A stretch of 64,000 nt of DNA from Spirometra erinaceieuropaei (GCA_902702965.1 CACRXP010000186.1:95458-159457); one strand, 5' to 3'. Shown: positions 21,440-33,321, numbered from the stretch's first letter. Notes: generated from the letters alone by a model not told the origin. Numbers and translations: made by a program.

Positions 21440-22570
21440 TTTCAATTTGTATTTACCATAGCAGAAAGTTTCTCAGACATGGAGATGGCCATGTTGTCTG
21501 TATTAGATTGTTCAATGTGATCAACTGGCACAATATCAAGCTTTTCTTGCATGGAAAGCCTCTTGTTTGTCTTGTGCCAATGTCTTTTAATAAGTGCGAA
21601 AATATTACCGATAGGATTCAGCTACAAGCTGTTGGCAGGGATGAAAATCGACCAGAGACCACATTCGGAGAGGCTGTTGTCTAAAAAGTCAGATTGCAGT
21701 TGAAAACGTAGTTAGATCCATACTTCTTTAGAGTGATGGGCAGGAGCATTGTCGTGTAAAATTATGATATCTAATGAACGTCGGTGGATGTCGTTGTAAT
21801 CGAAAGCATCCTTCACAATCCGGACGAAAACCTTGCTGTTAATGGTGTCCGTAGTCGACCGCCAGACTGGCCGCTCCCCGAATTTAATAGCCATCCAAAC
21901 AATTAACCCTCGACAGTTCTTGAAGGTTGTCATCGACGCAGTGTGCTCTTTTGATTCGACTTCGTAAGACCTCACTGAAGAAGTAAATTTTCTTCCAAAA
22001 TGACGGCCAGTAATCAGTATATTTCTTAGCAAATAAAAAAATTATCTAATGAGTTTTCTACTTAAAAACGGCTTGATTATGGCCTTTTGTTGATTAGGCT
22101 CAAATTTCCGAATGCTTCTTTCAGTTATGTTCATAGGGAACATCGGCAGATGTCCCCTGTAAATGGTCTCAGTGGGCATATCCCGATACGTTTCTAGTGT
22201 ACGACGAATACAATTATCGTCTTGCTTCCTTAAGGACCGTTCTGGTCAACCCTCCTTAGTTCTGGGCACGGTTCAAACATTAAATGTTCGCCACACAGTA
22301 GCCTTATTAATATTGAAAATACTTGCTAACGATTCACGCTAGAACCCTTCCACTGATAATTTCCGCATCCATTTATAGTCGACTACTGATGGACATTATC
22401 TGGACATCTTTATCACCCTGCGTGACACAGAAAAGTGACAGTACGTGGCGCTTACTCAGTATGTATTTGTTTACGCCTAGTAATTCTCGGTGTGGCAGAA
22501 CAAACTACTATCGGACGAGTTTATTACTGAGTGTTATATCACGAAATGCCACATATTTATAACACAGCAT
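21440..22570 (-). pseudogene. Tc1/mariner-type transposase fossil 2
   Basis: Minus strand. 22032-21712 encodes WMAIKFGERPVW, then IHRRSLDIIILHDNAPAH, which contains the second DDE aspartate in the usual HDNAPxH context. Downstream (about 21660-21610) a PANS..LNPI motif, which would carry the third acidic residue region, is interrupted by a TAG. The N-terminal region (22450-22240) aligns with fossil 3 but is frame-broken. Inactive. Confidence 0.7.
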
Positions 22571-22574
22571 TCTA

Positions 22575-23700
22575 TAAGCTGAATTCGCACTTTTTTTCTT
22601 GAAAATAATGCAATTCCTGATATCCACCTTCATCTGATTTTCGTTGGAGAAAAATTTGCTTTTCAATTCTCAGAAGAGATTTACTTCGTGCCCTTTCCTG
22701 CATTAATCTTCGTTTACAGCACTATGTGGATACACAGGAGGTTTTGAGCTCTGAATTTTAATAGCTTAGGAAATTACATGGCTATCAAGAAAGGTCAGAG
22801 TTCACCCAGATCTGACCCGTGTTCCTTTAATAAAACTGATTCGAAACGAATTTCTATTCAGCAAATGCCTTTCTTCGCTTAAACTTGATTTTATGAATAC
22901 ACATAAAAACGCAAAATACGTGGCATACTTCCCACTCAAACTTCGATTATGGCATTTCGGCAGTTTGACCACCTACTGTATGGTGGTATTTATGGGTTCC
23001 CTCTAAAGTGGACCATGCGAAAGATGCGCTAGAACAGTGCGGTGGCCAGATCAGGATACGACACGCACTACTGGTCTACACACATACAATAATACATATG
23101 GAGTTTGGTGGCACACCTAGGCGCCGACACACGCCGCGTAAGCTGACCGACTAGGACAGTGGACTGGTGTTTGCGAGAGGGAAGAGACAGAGGAGAGCCC
23201 TGGGGACTTTGCCTTCGCGATCCTTATCGCACATTGCTCACTATTAACATAATGACGCGTTTCTAAGCTACCATTGGCTTGGAAGACAGTGATTTGACGG
23301 CATAACGCAGTCCTCTCAGAATGAGGAGTCGCACGCAGTGGCGCCTTCTTAATTTGGCCTCTATTTAACTTCCACTTAAATGATACTATTTTCTTATTTA
23401 CGTAAAAGCCTGTGTCACCGTGTGCCGACCAGCGTCTGTGGCACTCGTAGACGGGCCGTTTAGTTCTGTCTGCCTCCGCGTCCGATCACGCCTCCGGTCA
23501 TCTTGACTGCGCCTTAAAACCGGACGCAGGAGAATGGGGAATGAGAGAGTACGGTGGGTGAAGCGCACGTATACTACCATTACATACTAGCTCACTGGCA
23601 AGTCACTGTTTCTGCGTGCACCACAGTGCACGGCGTCGGTAACGATAGTTTAACTGTCATGTATATACTAAAGATACAATTACGATATTCGAAATTACCG
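22575..23700. other. No gene; fragment of a GC-rich dispersed repeat
   Basis: 23105-23180 shares GTGGC(A/G)GCACACCTAGGCGC-type sequence and a CCGACCGG..GGACTG block with 35735-35825, and loosely with 46560-46620 and 62930-63010. Otherwise nothing is recognisable. Confidence 0.4.
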
Positions 23701-23711
23701 CCCATCTCATG

Positions 23712-23716
<5 letters not shown>

Positions 23717-23740
<24 letters not shown>
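23717..23740. repeat. (TA)n microsatellite
   Basis: About 12 TA units directly 5' of the SINE-S copy. Confidence 0.9.
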
Positions 23741-23742
<2 letters not shown>

Positions 23743-23941
23743 TCCCGATCGAGAACTGACGGGGCAACGGGCTCGTGGCCCGGTGGGTAGAGGCATGGAC
23801 TTCTAAACCAACAGGTCGCGAGTTCGAGGCTCGGGTGTTCCACACTTCGGCCTTGAGTATGGCTGGCTGATGATGGTTAATAGGTCAGAAATGGCCATTC
23901 TAGTCTCCCTTGTCTTTGTCGGTAATACCATTCTGCCTATA
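23741..23941 (+). repeat. tRNA-headed SINE with hammerhead (SINE-S), divergent head
   Basis: It starts with the leader ATTCCCGATC, as in the 61.9-kb copy, then a tRNA-like head with A-box-like TGGCCCGGTGGGTAGAGGC and B-box-like GAGTTCGAGGC, then the shared tail with the hammerhead and TTGTCTTTGTCGGTA. The head differs strongly from the 33.4- and 61.9-kb heads while the tail is the same family. Pol III transcription is likely by analogy with tRNA-derived SINEs. Confidence 0.75.
23861..23905 (+). ncRNA. Hammerhead ribozyme, family S
   Basis: CTGATGA at 23867-23873, GAA at 23888-23890, palindrome ATGGCCAT (23891-23898) as stem III, then T23899. Stem I pairs GGCTGG (23861-23866) with CTAGTC (23900-23905), all six positions pairing if G-U is allowed. 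Two stem I positions differ from the 33.5-kb copy but still pair. Stem II is weakened (GGT/GTC region). Confidence 0.6.
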
Positions 23942-23955
23942 AAAATATATATAAA

Positions 23956-24937
23956 CAGCGCATGACCGATCTCATGAAATGTTGGCCTAAATTCTGAAAT
24001 GCGTTTTCGACTAGGAAGGCTTACTACGGTGGCGTTGTAAAATTAATTATCATGTAGCATGATCTTATATTATGCCGGACTCGCCAGGATGTCGGCTTTT
24101 GAATGCACTTCTTTCTGATCTCTCACAGAAACCGAACTGGGTAAAATAATGACTACTTAAATAGCATGCATTTTCACACCTATTTTTAGTGGTCATACAA
24201 ATTCAAATATATTTTATAGAAAACATGCACAAGAATATGCTTTCTTATACTTTTTTGGTAGAAAACCACATTGTCTTTGTATTGTATGCCCTACGAAAGG
24301 TTATCTTTTGGTTTTAAAAAGTTTCTAATTATAAAGTTTCTAAGACCGTGCGATGTCTATATATATACGGCATAGCACATGAATGTTTACCAATGTTCCT
24401 CTTGAAGTGTACAACATAGCCCGTATCCATTGCAAAATTTTATGAACACTATAGAGTATCTTCTGAAAGGCATGGAGTGATATATGATTTTCCTTACGCG
24501 GAACGCATGCATCTTGTAGACTAAAATCGCTAAACTCAAATGCACCGATTGCTGAGACTACCAATTATTCGGGAATTGGGAAGCTTTTTCAAAAGCTAAA
24601 TACACACATTTTTCGGTTATAAGATATGACCAAAGTGCGCTTTTCTATCAAGCAATTATAAGAAAGCATATTTCTGTGCACGTTTTCTATAAAATATATT
24701 TGAATTTGTATGGCCATCCAAAATAGGTGCTACTTAAGTAGTCATTTTTTACCGAGTTCGGTTTCTGCCAAAGGTCAGAAAGACGTGCATTCAAAAACCG
24801 ATGTCCTGGCGAGTCCGACATACTATAGGATTATGCTACATGATGGTTAATATTACGACGCCACATTATTAATCCTTCCTAGTCGAAAACGAATTTCAGA
24901 ATTTCGGCCAACATTTGGTGAGTTCGGTCACGCACTG
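23956..24937 (-). mobile_element. TA-flanked inverted-repeat element (IR990)
   Basis: 982 bp with ~375-bp inverted arms. The right end reads CGCACTG followed by TA (24938-24939); the left end CAGCGCATGACC is slightly mutated. Its asymmetric spacer is the reverse complement of the spacer in 53801-54793, so it sits in the opposite orientation. No ORF. TA target and CAGTG ends suggest mobilisation by a Tc1/mariner-type transposase (inference). Confidence 0.75.
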
Positions 24938-24938
24938 T

Positions 24939-25232
24939 ATACGTATCAGAGGGGAGACGACAGAGTTTAGGGTAGATTAATACATAACTATTTCGGGCTT
25001 GTTTGCCTTCATTCAGCCTATCATAACCATGACCACCAGCTGGGATAGGAAACACAAACATGCGCTCTCACAATTGGCACAGCTAGCCACCACTGGCGTC
25101 TACCATGTGTTTGTGCCTCCGGTCCCAGCTGGTGGTCAGGGTAATGATTGGCTGAATAAAGACAAACAAGTCCGAAGCATTTCTGCATAAATCTAACACC
25201 CAGACTCTGTCTTCACCCCTTTGATACATATA
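24939..25232. mobile_element. Foldback element FB2
   Basis: The left arm (24940-25062) and right arm (25106-25232) are inverted copies of ~120 bp. Both contain ATC(A)GAGGGG..GACAGAGT at the outer end and GACCACCAGCTGGGA further in. It abuts the IR990 element at its TA. A single arm also occurs at 2968-3100. No ORF. Confidence 0.7.
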
Positions 25233-25234
25233 TA

Positions 25235-26275
25235 TAGACAGAATACATATATATGTATGTTTATTGCGCATTCGTTAATTGTCTCCGCTTCATTAAAAGA
25301 AACAAGGAAAACTTCAAATACTACGACTAAGGACGACTAACGACATATCCTGAAGGTGTAATTTATAGAAGATTGAGGCGAAGTTCAAGAACATTAGATT
25401 CAGATTCACTGAAGCAAGGTTGTAACACGAATCTGCGTGGGATACAAAATAAACTTGGTTACTGCATAATGACATACCTTCTCTGACTGCGCAACTGCCT
25501 AAAGGCAAATACCGAACACAGTAGACAACACTGTATTAACCAAAATACCTTTTTCCATTTTCCTCAGGGTTTATTGAGATGCCTAGGAGAGATTGTCTGG
25601 AGCCTTTTCTCGTGAATTGTAGTTGGAGCAAATAATTTGACCTAAAGAATTAATAGGGCTATCATCAAATCGCAAGTTTGGGCCGCCTAAAAATGTTTCA
25701 GCTTGGAAAGGATTCTTTCAGTATGCTTAGCCCGCAAGCAGACTCATTACGCTGGAGATGTTATACCAAGAAGGTAGGTGGATAAACATCTTGCAAATTT
25801 CTCAATAATGACTTAATTTGGAGGCAAAATTCTTCATTATGCCCCATGCGATATGATGAAGAAATATGATGTGATACCCGGTTCGCTATCTTTTCTTCTT
25901 TGTTGAGGCTGACGGCATCCAGCTCCGCACATCGAGAGCTTGACTGTCTACTTCATCAGCACTATAGATTGGAGGTGTTTCGCGTAGGTTGGGGGCAATT
26001 GTGAAGTCCTTGCAAACTAGTCTCCGACTTGTCTGATCGAGGTAGGCGTGGACAAGTCTGACGCAGGTCAACGGGCCGACTGACAGGGACCGTTCTCCAG
26101 AGTCGCGTCTCCTCCGATTCGTCAGAATGGAAAATCTCCCTTTATCCCTTCCGCTTGTGTTTGAGGGGAAACAAAATTTGGACGATTGAGCCTCTGCACG
26201 CACTACCGTGGAATAGTTGACTCTGCTCGTATTTGTGCGGCGGATGCTGTGACACCCGTTCGACTTCCTCGACCC
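25235..26275. other. No recognised feature
   Basis: No supported ORF or repeat. 26040-26110 is loosely similar to the GC-rich dispersed repeat at 23.1 kb. Confidence 0.45.
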
Positions 26276-26278
26276 GTA

Positions 26279-27268
26279 CAGTAGGTAGGCTTACTCATGA
26301 AACATCAACAGAAATACCGAAATGCGTTTCCGTTTCGAAAAGATTAATTAAGTAGGGCTGTAAAATCAATCATCTTGCAGCATAATCCTATAACTATTCA
26401 GTTACCCTGGGACGCCGGCTTTCGAACAAACTTCCTTCCGACTGCATGCAAAAACTACGCTCTACAAGAAATGACTACCTAAGTGGCATGCATTTTTTCA
26501 TTGATTTTCGATGCCCTTAAAGATTCAATTATATTTCATGAAAAACATGCACACAAATATTAATTCTTTTGCTCATTCAGTAGGAAATTACGTCTTCTTT
26601 CAATTGTACACTCGAAGGAAGGGTATAATTCGGTTTTAAAAAGGTTTTAATTGTGAGTCTTTTTAATACCTTGAAATAACCCTTCATAAAACGCCATGTA
26701 TCTGCATTTACCAATGTGACTTGTAAAGTTAACAATGTGGCTCAAATCCACTGCCTAATTTTATGAACTCCATATGGTCTCATTTTAATACGGCAGAGAA
26801 ATCTATGTTTTTTAGTACGCGGAAATTATATGGCTTGTAGTTTGGAAACCCTGAATGCAAGTGTAACGGCAGATTGGGTTCAAAATTATTTGGGAATTAG
26901 GAAAGTTTTATAAAACCAAATTATATCCTTCCTTCGAGTGTAAAATTGAACGAAGACGTAATTTCCTACTGAATGAGCAAAAGAATTAATATTTGTGTGC
27001 ATGTTTTTCATGAAATATAATTGAATCTTTAAGGGCATTGGAAATAAATGAAAAAATGCATGCTACTTAAGTAGTCATTTTTAAGGAGTACGGTTTTAGA
27101 ATGCAGTCAAAAAGAAATTCGTTCGAAAGCGGCGTCCTGGGGTAACTGAATTATTATAGAATAATGCTGCACGATCATTGGTTTTACAACCCTACTTGAT
27201 TAATCTTTTCGAATCGAAAACGCATTTCGGAATTTCTGTTGAGATTTGATTAGTTAGCCCACTTACTG
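26279..27268 (-). mobile_element. TA-flanked inverted-repeat element (IR990)
   Basis: 990 bp between TA at 26277-26278 and TA at 27269-27270. The ends are CAGTAGGTAGGC on the left and the inverted equivalent (GCCCACTTACTG) on the right. Long inverted arms match the other family members. Its termini differ from the CAGTGCGTGACC form, so it may be a subfamily. Confidence 0.75.
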
Positions 27269-27271
27269 TAC

Positions 27272-28550
27272 TCACTGAGGAAGGAATCAATAGGGCGGCA
27301 TGGGATTTGTGGTCCGTTGGCAATACTGCCCAGGAAGTCATCTCAGAAATTCCTCCCACAATTTTGAGCTGTCATTACCGCTCTTGTCTATTTCTCTCTA
27401 GAAGTTATTTCTGGTGAGATCTTTATGACAGTTGTTGTAATCTAGCTGTTGTAATCTAGTACACGTAGGAAAGTGTGATTCGAAGCACAAGATAGGGTAC
27501 TGTTTTATGAAACACTGGATTGTTGAGATTAAGCACTTGTAAACGCTTCCTTAATAGGGTTGCAGAGGAGGGCTTATCGAAAGTCAGTAACATCAGTTTC
27601 GTCAACGCTTGAACAGAATACCATGTAGGATTAGTGAATAGTTTTTTCAAGTAACGCCGCCCTAAGTCCAACGCCCACTCATGGTTTTAACATCACCGCC
27701 GGCATGCTGTAGGCGTTGATCCTTCAGCCGACAAAGGCCTTTTCTGAAAAGTGTGGTGGCGTGCGTAGAAGGGATTAATAGAAATCCCTCTTCAGGAATT
27801 TACTTTTGAAAGAAATAGCCTCGCCAAAAGTGTCATTAGTGTTTTCTTTACGTAGCAAGTTTCGGGCGCTTAAAGATGTGTAAACGTGTAGGAGATTTTG
27901 CAATATGCTCACTTTGTACTCAGAGTGCGGATATCATGCCAAACGTATCAAGGGACAAAAGTCCCAAGACGTACTCAATGGCAACTTGCTTTCCAGACAA
28001 TGTATTTCATCCCTTTCATTGCCATATTCCTAAAAGAGCACGTTTAGGACGTATTATATGGGGAACAAATGGACAAGTTTGGATACTCTTAGGCACAGAC
28101 AGAGGGTCGGCATTACTAGACTCGAGAAGGCCAATTTCTAAACTGCGAGAGCCTTAGGCAAGTTTATCACAAACGAAACCGCGTCTGCGATGTCTTCGAA
28201 GGCATGAGTGAGTTGCGCTTCCCTACGAAAGACCTCGCTAAAAATCGTTTCTTTTGTAAAATTTATTCAAAAGTACAGCAGTTCTCTCTCTCTCTTTGCA
28301 AAAGCGGTAAAACAGGCTGTTACTTCAAGGGCCAGTAGAAACTACAGTCTTTCCCTGAAGGCACGTAATATGCCGCCCCTATAATATTCCAGCTACAAGA
28401 TGGGTTCTCCTCGCCCCTCCCCCACCGAGCTCACCTAAGATGTCACATCCAATCGTATGGCCACCAGCTGTGCCTATGAATTCACGTGAGGGCGAGAGCA
28501 GTTGGGTGAGCGTATCTATCGCAATGACGACCCAGGGCTGGGGAAAACGA
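27272..28550. other. No recognised feature
   Basis: Includes an open frame at 27876-28157 without recognisable motifs. Nothing else is supported. Confidence 0.45.
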
Positions 28551-28555
28551 AAATT

Positions 28556-28924
28556 CTGGCTAGATCGCAGTTGGTAGCCAAGGCCCGTATTACAGGTGGC
28601 TGGGGGGCTTGTTTACTGGGGCTATTTTGTGTGGCTCCTTGATCACATCTGACCCATTTGGCTTCCGTTTTACGTTTGAGGCTAGGATTAGGGTACAGGT
28701 TAATGGTTTCCGATTTTCGGGTTAGGGTTATGCCTTTAGGCTTAGGTTTTTGTGCTACGATTAGGGTTTGAACGTACGATTAGGGTTCAGTATTACGGTT
28801 AGGTTTTTCAGTTACGGCTATGTCTAAGGGCTACGGTTACGTTTACGATTTCGGTTAGGGTTAGTGTTGCCGTTAGGTCGCCGTCCCCTTCCTCATTCCT
28901 GGCTACCAACTGCGATCTAGCCAA
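28556..28924. mobile_element. MITE with 24-bp TIRs and TTAGGG-like interior (MITE-2)
   Basis: TGGCTAGATCGCAGTTGGTA at 28557-28576 is repeated inverted at 28900-28924 without mismatch over 24 bp. The interior contains a partial MITE-1 end (about 28585-28655, ending CACATCTGAC) and then ~200 bp of degenerate TTAGGG-type repeats. No coding capacity. Confidence 0.75.
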
Positions 28925-28929
28925 AACTC

Positions 28930-30090
28930 TTCAACTAACCACTTTCTAAAATTCCAACCCACAGTAACCTCCTAAGTAACTTCCCAGTCCTGCTCCAACA
29001 CCCCAGAGGTCGAATCAAAGGAAAACGACTGGCACGAGGGTGGGGGGAAGAGAGAAAGCAAATTTGAGAAAATCACTCGATGGTGTCCAACATCTAGATT
29101 CGCTAAGACAATTACCAGTTTAAACCTATACGCGCCCCTTCCTTCCTCTTCTTCGTCTTCTCATACTCCTCCCCCTCCTCCTCGTTCTCAGACACCGATT
29201 CACAATCATTTTACCTCCTCTTTGATTTCCTGCTTTGCGCATCCTAATTCGCCCATTTGGCCTTGTGTCGTGTCATGCTGTATGTTTACTTCTTGTCGAG
29301 ATTTAAAACTCATTCAAACTCCTTACACATTCTTCGTCCCTCATTGAGGTTACGCCGCTACCCTACTTTTTAAGTCAATGCGTTTTGCGTTTCATTCACA
29401 ATCAGTCCACCTCATGCAAAAGTTCTGTTATGAGGAGCATTCCTTATCCTGCCTCGGTGCATGCCGAGCGCACATTTTACCTGAGAGAAGAGCAATCAAG
29501 TAGGCGTGGCTCACGACTATAAAGCCCATTTGAGGCAATTGAAATGCGAGACGAGGACAAAGGCAGTTAACTTCTTTTTTTTCATGCACCATTGAACATC
29601 AGGACTGGACTTTCTGATGGCAACTGCTCTGGGGTGCAAGTGATACGAATCTAAACCAAGGTGGATTCCCAGAAGTATGCGCTCAAAACAACCTTTATGT
29701 GAGTAGTGTGCATGTGTGTGTGTGTGTACCTACTCTGGTAACCAGTTAAAAAGTACTCGTAGCCTGTGATCGAGAAGATAGCAAAACGGTCTCGGGGAGG
29801 GGGAGGTGATACGACGAGGAGAGTTTGACGGTGGCTGGGGCGACAGACAAATTGCAAAATCAGTTCTAGACGGAGGTCTTTGAGGCTATGCGGACGGGTG
29901 TGTTGGCGTGGCCACAGGGGGCGACCTTTAACCCGACCTTCGAAAGTATTTCGTAGGCACTGTTTACTACCAAAGTAAGCAGGGGCGTTCAGTATGTTCA
30001 CAACTCGCGCGCTTTTGAAAACGTCCCTCTTCCCATCAACGTAAACCCTGAGACTGTTGGATGTGGGAATATGAGCCTATCTTGACGAAG
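28930..30090. other. No recognised feature
   Basis: Pyrimidine-rich stretch at 29140-29200 and a short (TG)n at 29705-29725. The open frame 29651-30001 (minus) has no motif support. Confidence 0.45.
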
Positions 30091-30113
30091 GATACACGAT
30101 CGCTGGAACAAGG

Positions 30114-30170
30114 GCTTTATTAGCCTGACGTTTCGGATTCCGGCTCAACACCATCGTCAGAGACAACAGC
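30114..30170 (-). ncRNA. Decayed hammerhead, family P1 (PLE-E 3' repeat)
   Basis: CTGACGA (30160-30154) still fits CUGANGA and GAA-ACGT-C is intact, but stem II (GGTGTT against GAATCC) is largely unpaired and distal stem I is mutated. Probably inactive or weak. Confidence 0.5.
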
Positions 30171-30183
30171 AGATACGGGTGGT

Positions 30184-30805
30184 TCATGCATAAAAGGATG
30201 CAGTATTTATAGGATGTAGTCGCCACGCCCTTGGTGTGCTGACTGGCTGATGGCCTACATTCGCGTCGTTAATTGCTGCAATTTCATCACGCGCGTTGGA
30301 TGTTGGTGTGATGATTGCTCGACCATCTGATTCACCGACCCTGGCGTTGGTAAAAGTGTTCACCTGTGCGCTTCCCGCGTGGCTAATTACTCTGCCTGGG
30401 TGAAGTCTCAGCGCCGAATATGGAATGGGAAGATCATTGCACTTGTTAATAGACTGGAGGCCAGTAAACAATGATTCAAGCAGATCCCCCCTCACGCGGT
30501 TGTCATCTCTTGTGAAAATTTCGGCCTCGTCAAATTTGAATGTGTGGTCGGAACCCGTCGAATGAGCCGCAATTTGAGAGCTAGCGTCATTTCTCCGCAC
30601 CGCTGCAGCGTGTTCGGTCATTCGCGTTTGGAGTTGTCTTCCGGTTTCTTTAGCGTATTTGCCTTGTCCGCAACTGCATCATATCCGATAAACGACTCCA
30701 GACGTTTCTTGCCGAGGCATTGGGTCTTTTGGTTTCATTCGCTAACGCATCCGGAGTGTGTGTTACTCCAACCCCAAGTGGTGCGAAAAGACGGCCGACA
30801 GCCTC
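30184..30805 (-). pseudogene. PLE-E GIY-YIG fragment
   Basis: 30621-30184 reads MTEHAAAVRRNDASSQ...FKFDEAEI...SINKCNDLPI, the second half of the GIY-YIG domain and the tail, close to PLE-B. The preceding part (30805-30625), which should hold the YVGETGR motif, is present at the DNA level but frame-broken. No RT remains. Confidence 0.75.
30204..30211 (-). promoter_or_regulatory. TATA-like box of PLE-E terminal repeat
   Basis: TATAAATA in the same context and spacing to the hammerhead as in PLE-B. Confidence 0.35.
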
Positions 30806-30814
30806 CGAAACGTA

Positions 30815-30990
30815 TCCGAAACCCGTATCTGCTTTTGTCTCTAATAATGGATTCGAGCAGGAATCCGAAACGTCAGACTAATAAAGCTCTTGTCCCAGCG
30901 ATCGTGTCACCTTCTTCAAGACTGCTTCCTGGGACTCGTCTCTTCGTTTCTATTGGCAATATTGGCCTGTCTCAAATGTCGAGAGGATAA
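30815..30990 (+). repeat. P1 terminal repeat, inverted copy at PLE-E, with mutated hammerhead
   Basis: Plus strand: CCCGTATCTGCTTTTGTCT, a core changed to CTAATAA (30841-30847; both core G residues replaced), intact stem II, GAAACGTC (30867-30874), fully paired proximal stem I (GTCT/AGAC), then the trailing repeat segment to CTATTGGCA. The core changes should abolish self-cleavage. Confidence 0.7.
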
Positions 30991-30999
30991 GTTTAAATT

Positions 31000-31855
31000 T
31001 AACGTAATGAGGATTAAGATCAATGTAAGGGTTAAGTTTGAATTTAGGACAGGGAAATAGGCGTCCTCTCGGAATCTAACGTGAACTTATCTGAAGTACG
31101 TGATCTATATTCCCGTGTCCGATCCCTTGAAACCATATCGATGTTCGCATAACACACCTCTCCTGGGTGAAGTCACGACCGCGGAGTGTACGAAAGGTCG
31201 AATGACGACTCTGACCCCCGTTTCATAGTAACTCATACATACACCATGTCGAATCTCTTTCCCACATCCCGTAAAGCTTGCGAAACACCAAATGCACATG
31301 AGGTACAAACCCACGACTGCACTTCGCAACCAGCTTGTACATCCTAAGGATGGCATTCGTTTTTTAGATAAGAAAGAGGTCGACTATAAGATACCTGCAG
31401 TGCATTTAACTGAGGTCAAAGTGGAAAATCTGTCGTTGCACGCATGCACGAGCATTGATTAGCAGAAAAGTCACGAGACCACTTGTCCCGACTTGCCATG
31501 CATCCGCTGGAAAGCGGACATAAATTTCCCTGAAACAAGACTCACATTATGGGTGTCTGTTCATCTAAGAAGGGCCAAGAATTTTTACAGGTCATACGTT
31601 CTGACAACTCATGCATCAGTCGGCACATCGAATTAGGTGCCGTGTATAACAATCTCAAATAAAAGCGGAAGTGATAATAGCCAATTAGAACCTGATGCCG
31701 ACGCACAGTAAAGGCTAACTGGCAGGAGCGACAGAGCAATATCGATTTTTAAGCTTGTTTAAATTCTTACTCTCTTCCCCACTGACTTCACGTCGGAGGA
31801 CGACCTGGGGAACCAGCGTCCAAAATTTGCGAAGTAAACATTCTTGCCATCCCCG
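31000..31855. other. No recognised feature
   Basis: No supported ORF, RNA gene or repeat. Confidence 0.5.
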
Positions 31856-31859
31856 AAGG

Positions 31860-31990
31860 CCTTATTTCCTTCTAACCGTACTTCTTGGGAACCATGGTTT
31901 TGTTAGGCCAATAAAACTATGGTTCCTGTGATCGCCGTACCTTCTCAGTTATTTCCGGGAACGCGCATTTTCGCTTCGATCGGATAGATA
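31860..31990 (+). repeat. Terminal-repeat remnant 5' of PLE-F
   Basis: The order CCAATAAAACT, then GCGATC-like, CCTTCT, TTCC(G/T)GGAACGCG and TTTCGCTTCGATCGG parallels the post-hammerhead part of the P1 repeat (AATAAAGCTC, GCGATCGTG, CCTTCTTC, TTCCTGGGACTCG, TCTATTGGC), but is diverged. No hammerhead core could be read. Confidence 0.45.
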
Positions 31991-31999
31991 TATATCTTG

Positions 32000-33321
32000 T
32001 CCAATTGCTGAGATTCTGCCTGAAGACGTACTTTACCTTTGAAGGCACGACCTACGAGTAGGTCAAAGGGACGCCAATGGGATCGCCTCTCTCGGGCTTC
32101 ATCGCAGAGGCAGTTCTCCAAAAAGTAGAGACCCTCGTTTTCTCAAACTATAAGTCGAAATTTTGGGCTCGATATGTCGATGATACCTTCGTTATCATTA
32201 AGCGGCAAATGGTTAAGGAATTCCATGATGTCCTGAACTCTGTTTTCTCTGACATCCAGTTCACAATGGAGGCGGAAGCCAACAATCAACTCCTGTTCCT
32301 GGACGTTCACATCCATCGAAAACCAAATGGGCACCTTAAAACGACGGTATATAGGAAGGCCACTAATACGCGCCAAACCCTGAGCTTCCACAGTAAACAC
32401 CCGTTAGGCCACAAACGCAATTGTATGCGAACACTCTACAGAAGGGCAGAAACACACTGCAGCGAGCCGGACGACAGAAGGTCAGAACTACGATACCTCC
32501 AGCGCCTCTTCATGGCCAACGGGTATCCTCGCAACTTCATCGAACGCGGCAGACAGGCCGGACCGAGCAGATGTTTGGTGACAGAACGACCAAAAATATG
32601 GCGGGCGCTTCCATACATCGACGGCGTTTCTGAGACCGTCTCGCGTCTCCTAAGACCGCTGGGGATCGGCATCGCCCACCAACCGGAGTCAACAATTCGA
32701 CATCTGGTCATGAGACCTAAGGCCCCTCTGCCACTAGGTGAAACCACGAACGTCATCTACCGGATCCAGTGTAACTCCTGCGAAGTCAACTACATTGGGG
32801 AGACGGGCAAACGGCTACAGACCCGTGTTGGCGAACACATGAGGGCAGTAAGGCGAATGGACCCTTTATCTCTGGTGGCCGAACACTGCGCCGATTCCGG
32901 ACACACGTTCGCCTTTCAGCATGCCGAAATTCTGGGCCGGGGAAACGATCGCATAGCCAGGGAAACAATCGAGGCTTGGCACACGGGGACAACCTCCATC
33001 AACCGTTGTGTGACTCTTCCCGCCGCCTATCAAGCCCTTCAAGCGCAGCTCAGTAAACAAATGAGCAGACGTGCACCCAGGCTAGACATGAATCCAGACA
33101 TGAGCGAGTCCATGACGGATACACACTCAGCCACCCCTCAACCGGGTTCCGACGAAGGCGCAGTCCTCACCACAGCCGGACAATCTACTAGTCCGGCGGA
33201 CGAGAAAACGGACAGTCGTTGCGGCGTAAAAAAGATTGCCAGGCTTGGACGACAGCTACGGTCAATGAAGGTACGAACGACGACCACCAACGTCTCAACA
33301 CCGGCCTCCGATGTGGACTGA
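32000..33321 (+). pseudogene. PLE-F RT (C-terminal part) and GIY-YIG endonuclease
   Basis: 5'-truncated. PLE-like reading begins near 32010 (LLRFCLKTYFTFEG), hits TAG at 32058-32060 just before VKGTPMGSP, and is then open for 414 codons from 32077. Motif B GSPLSGF, catalytic YVDDTF, LLFLDVH, a long connector and the GIY-YIG motifs (VIYRI, CNSC, YIGETGK, GEH, HTF) are present. Motif A and the N-terminal RT are missing. It is clearly diverged from PLE-B. The C-terminal ~80 residues are low in similarity. A hammerhead SINE begins ~100 bp downstream. Confidence 0.85.

Larger units (their letters stand above)
30100..30990 (-). mobile_element. PLE-E fragment with inverted terminal repeats
   Basis: A minus-strand PLE piece (3' repeat, GIY-YIG part) whose 5' side at about 30815 runs directly into the P1 terminal repeat in plus orientation (30815-30990), including a second, mutated hammerhead. 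The organisation matches PLE-D. Confidence 0.75.

Noticed and set aside
28680..28870. Chromosome end (telomere)
   Set aside because: Repeats are degenerate, short and enclosed by MITE inverted repeats.
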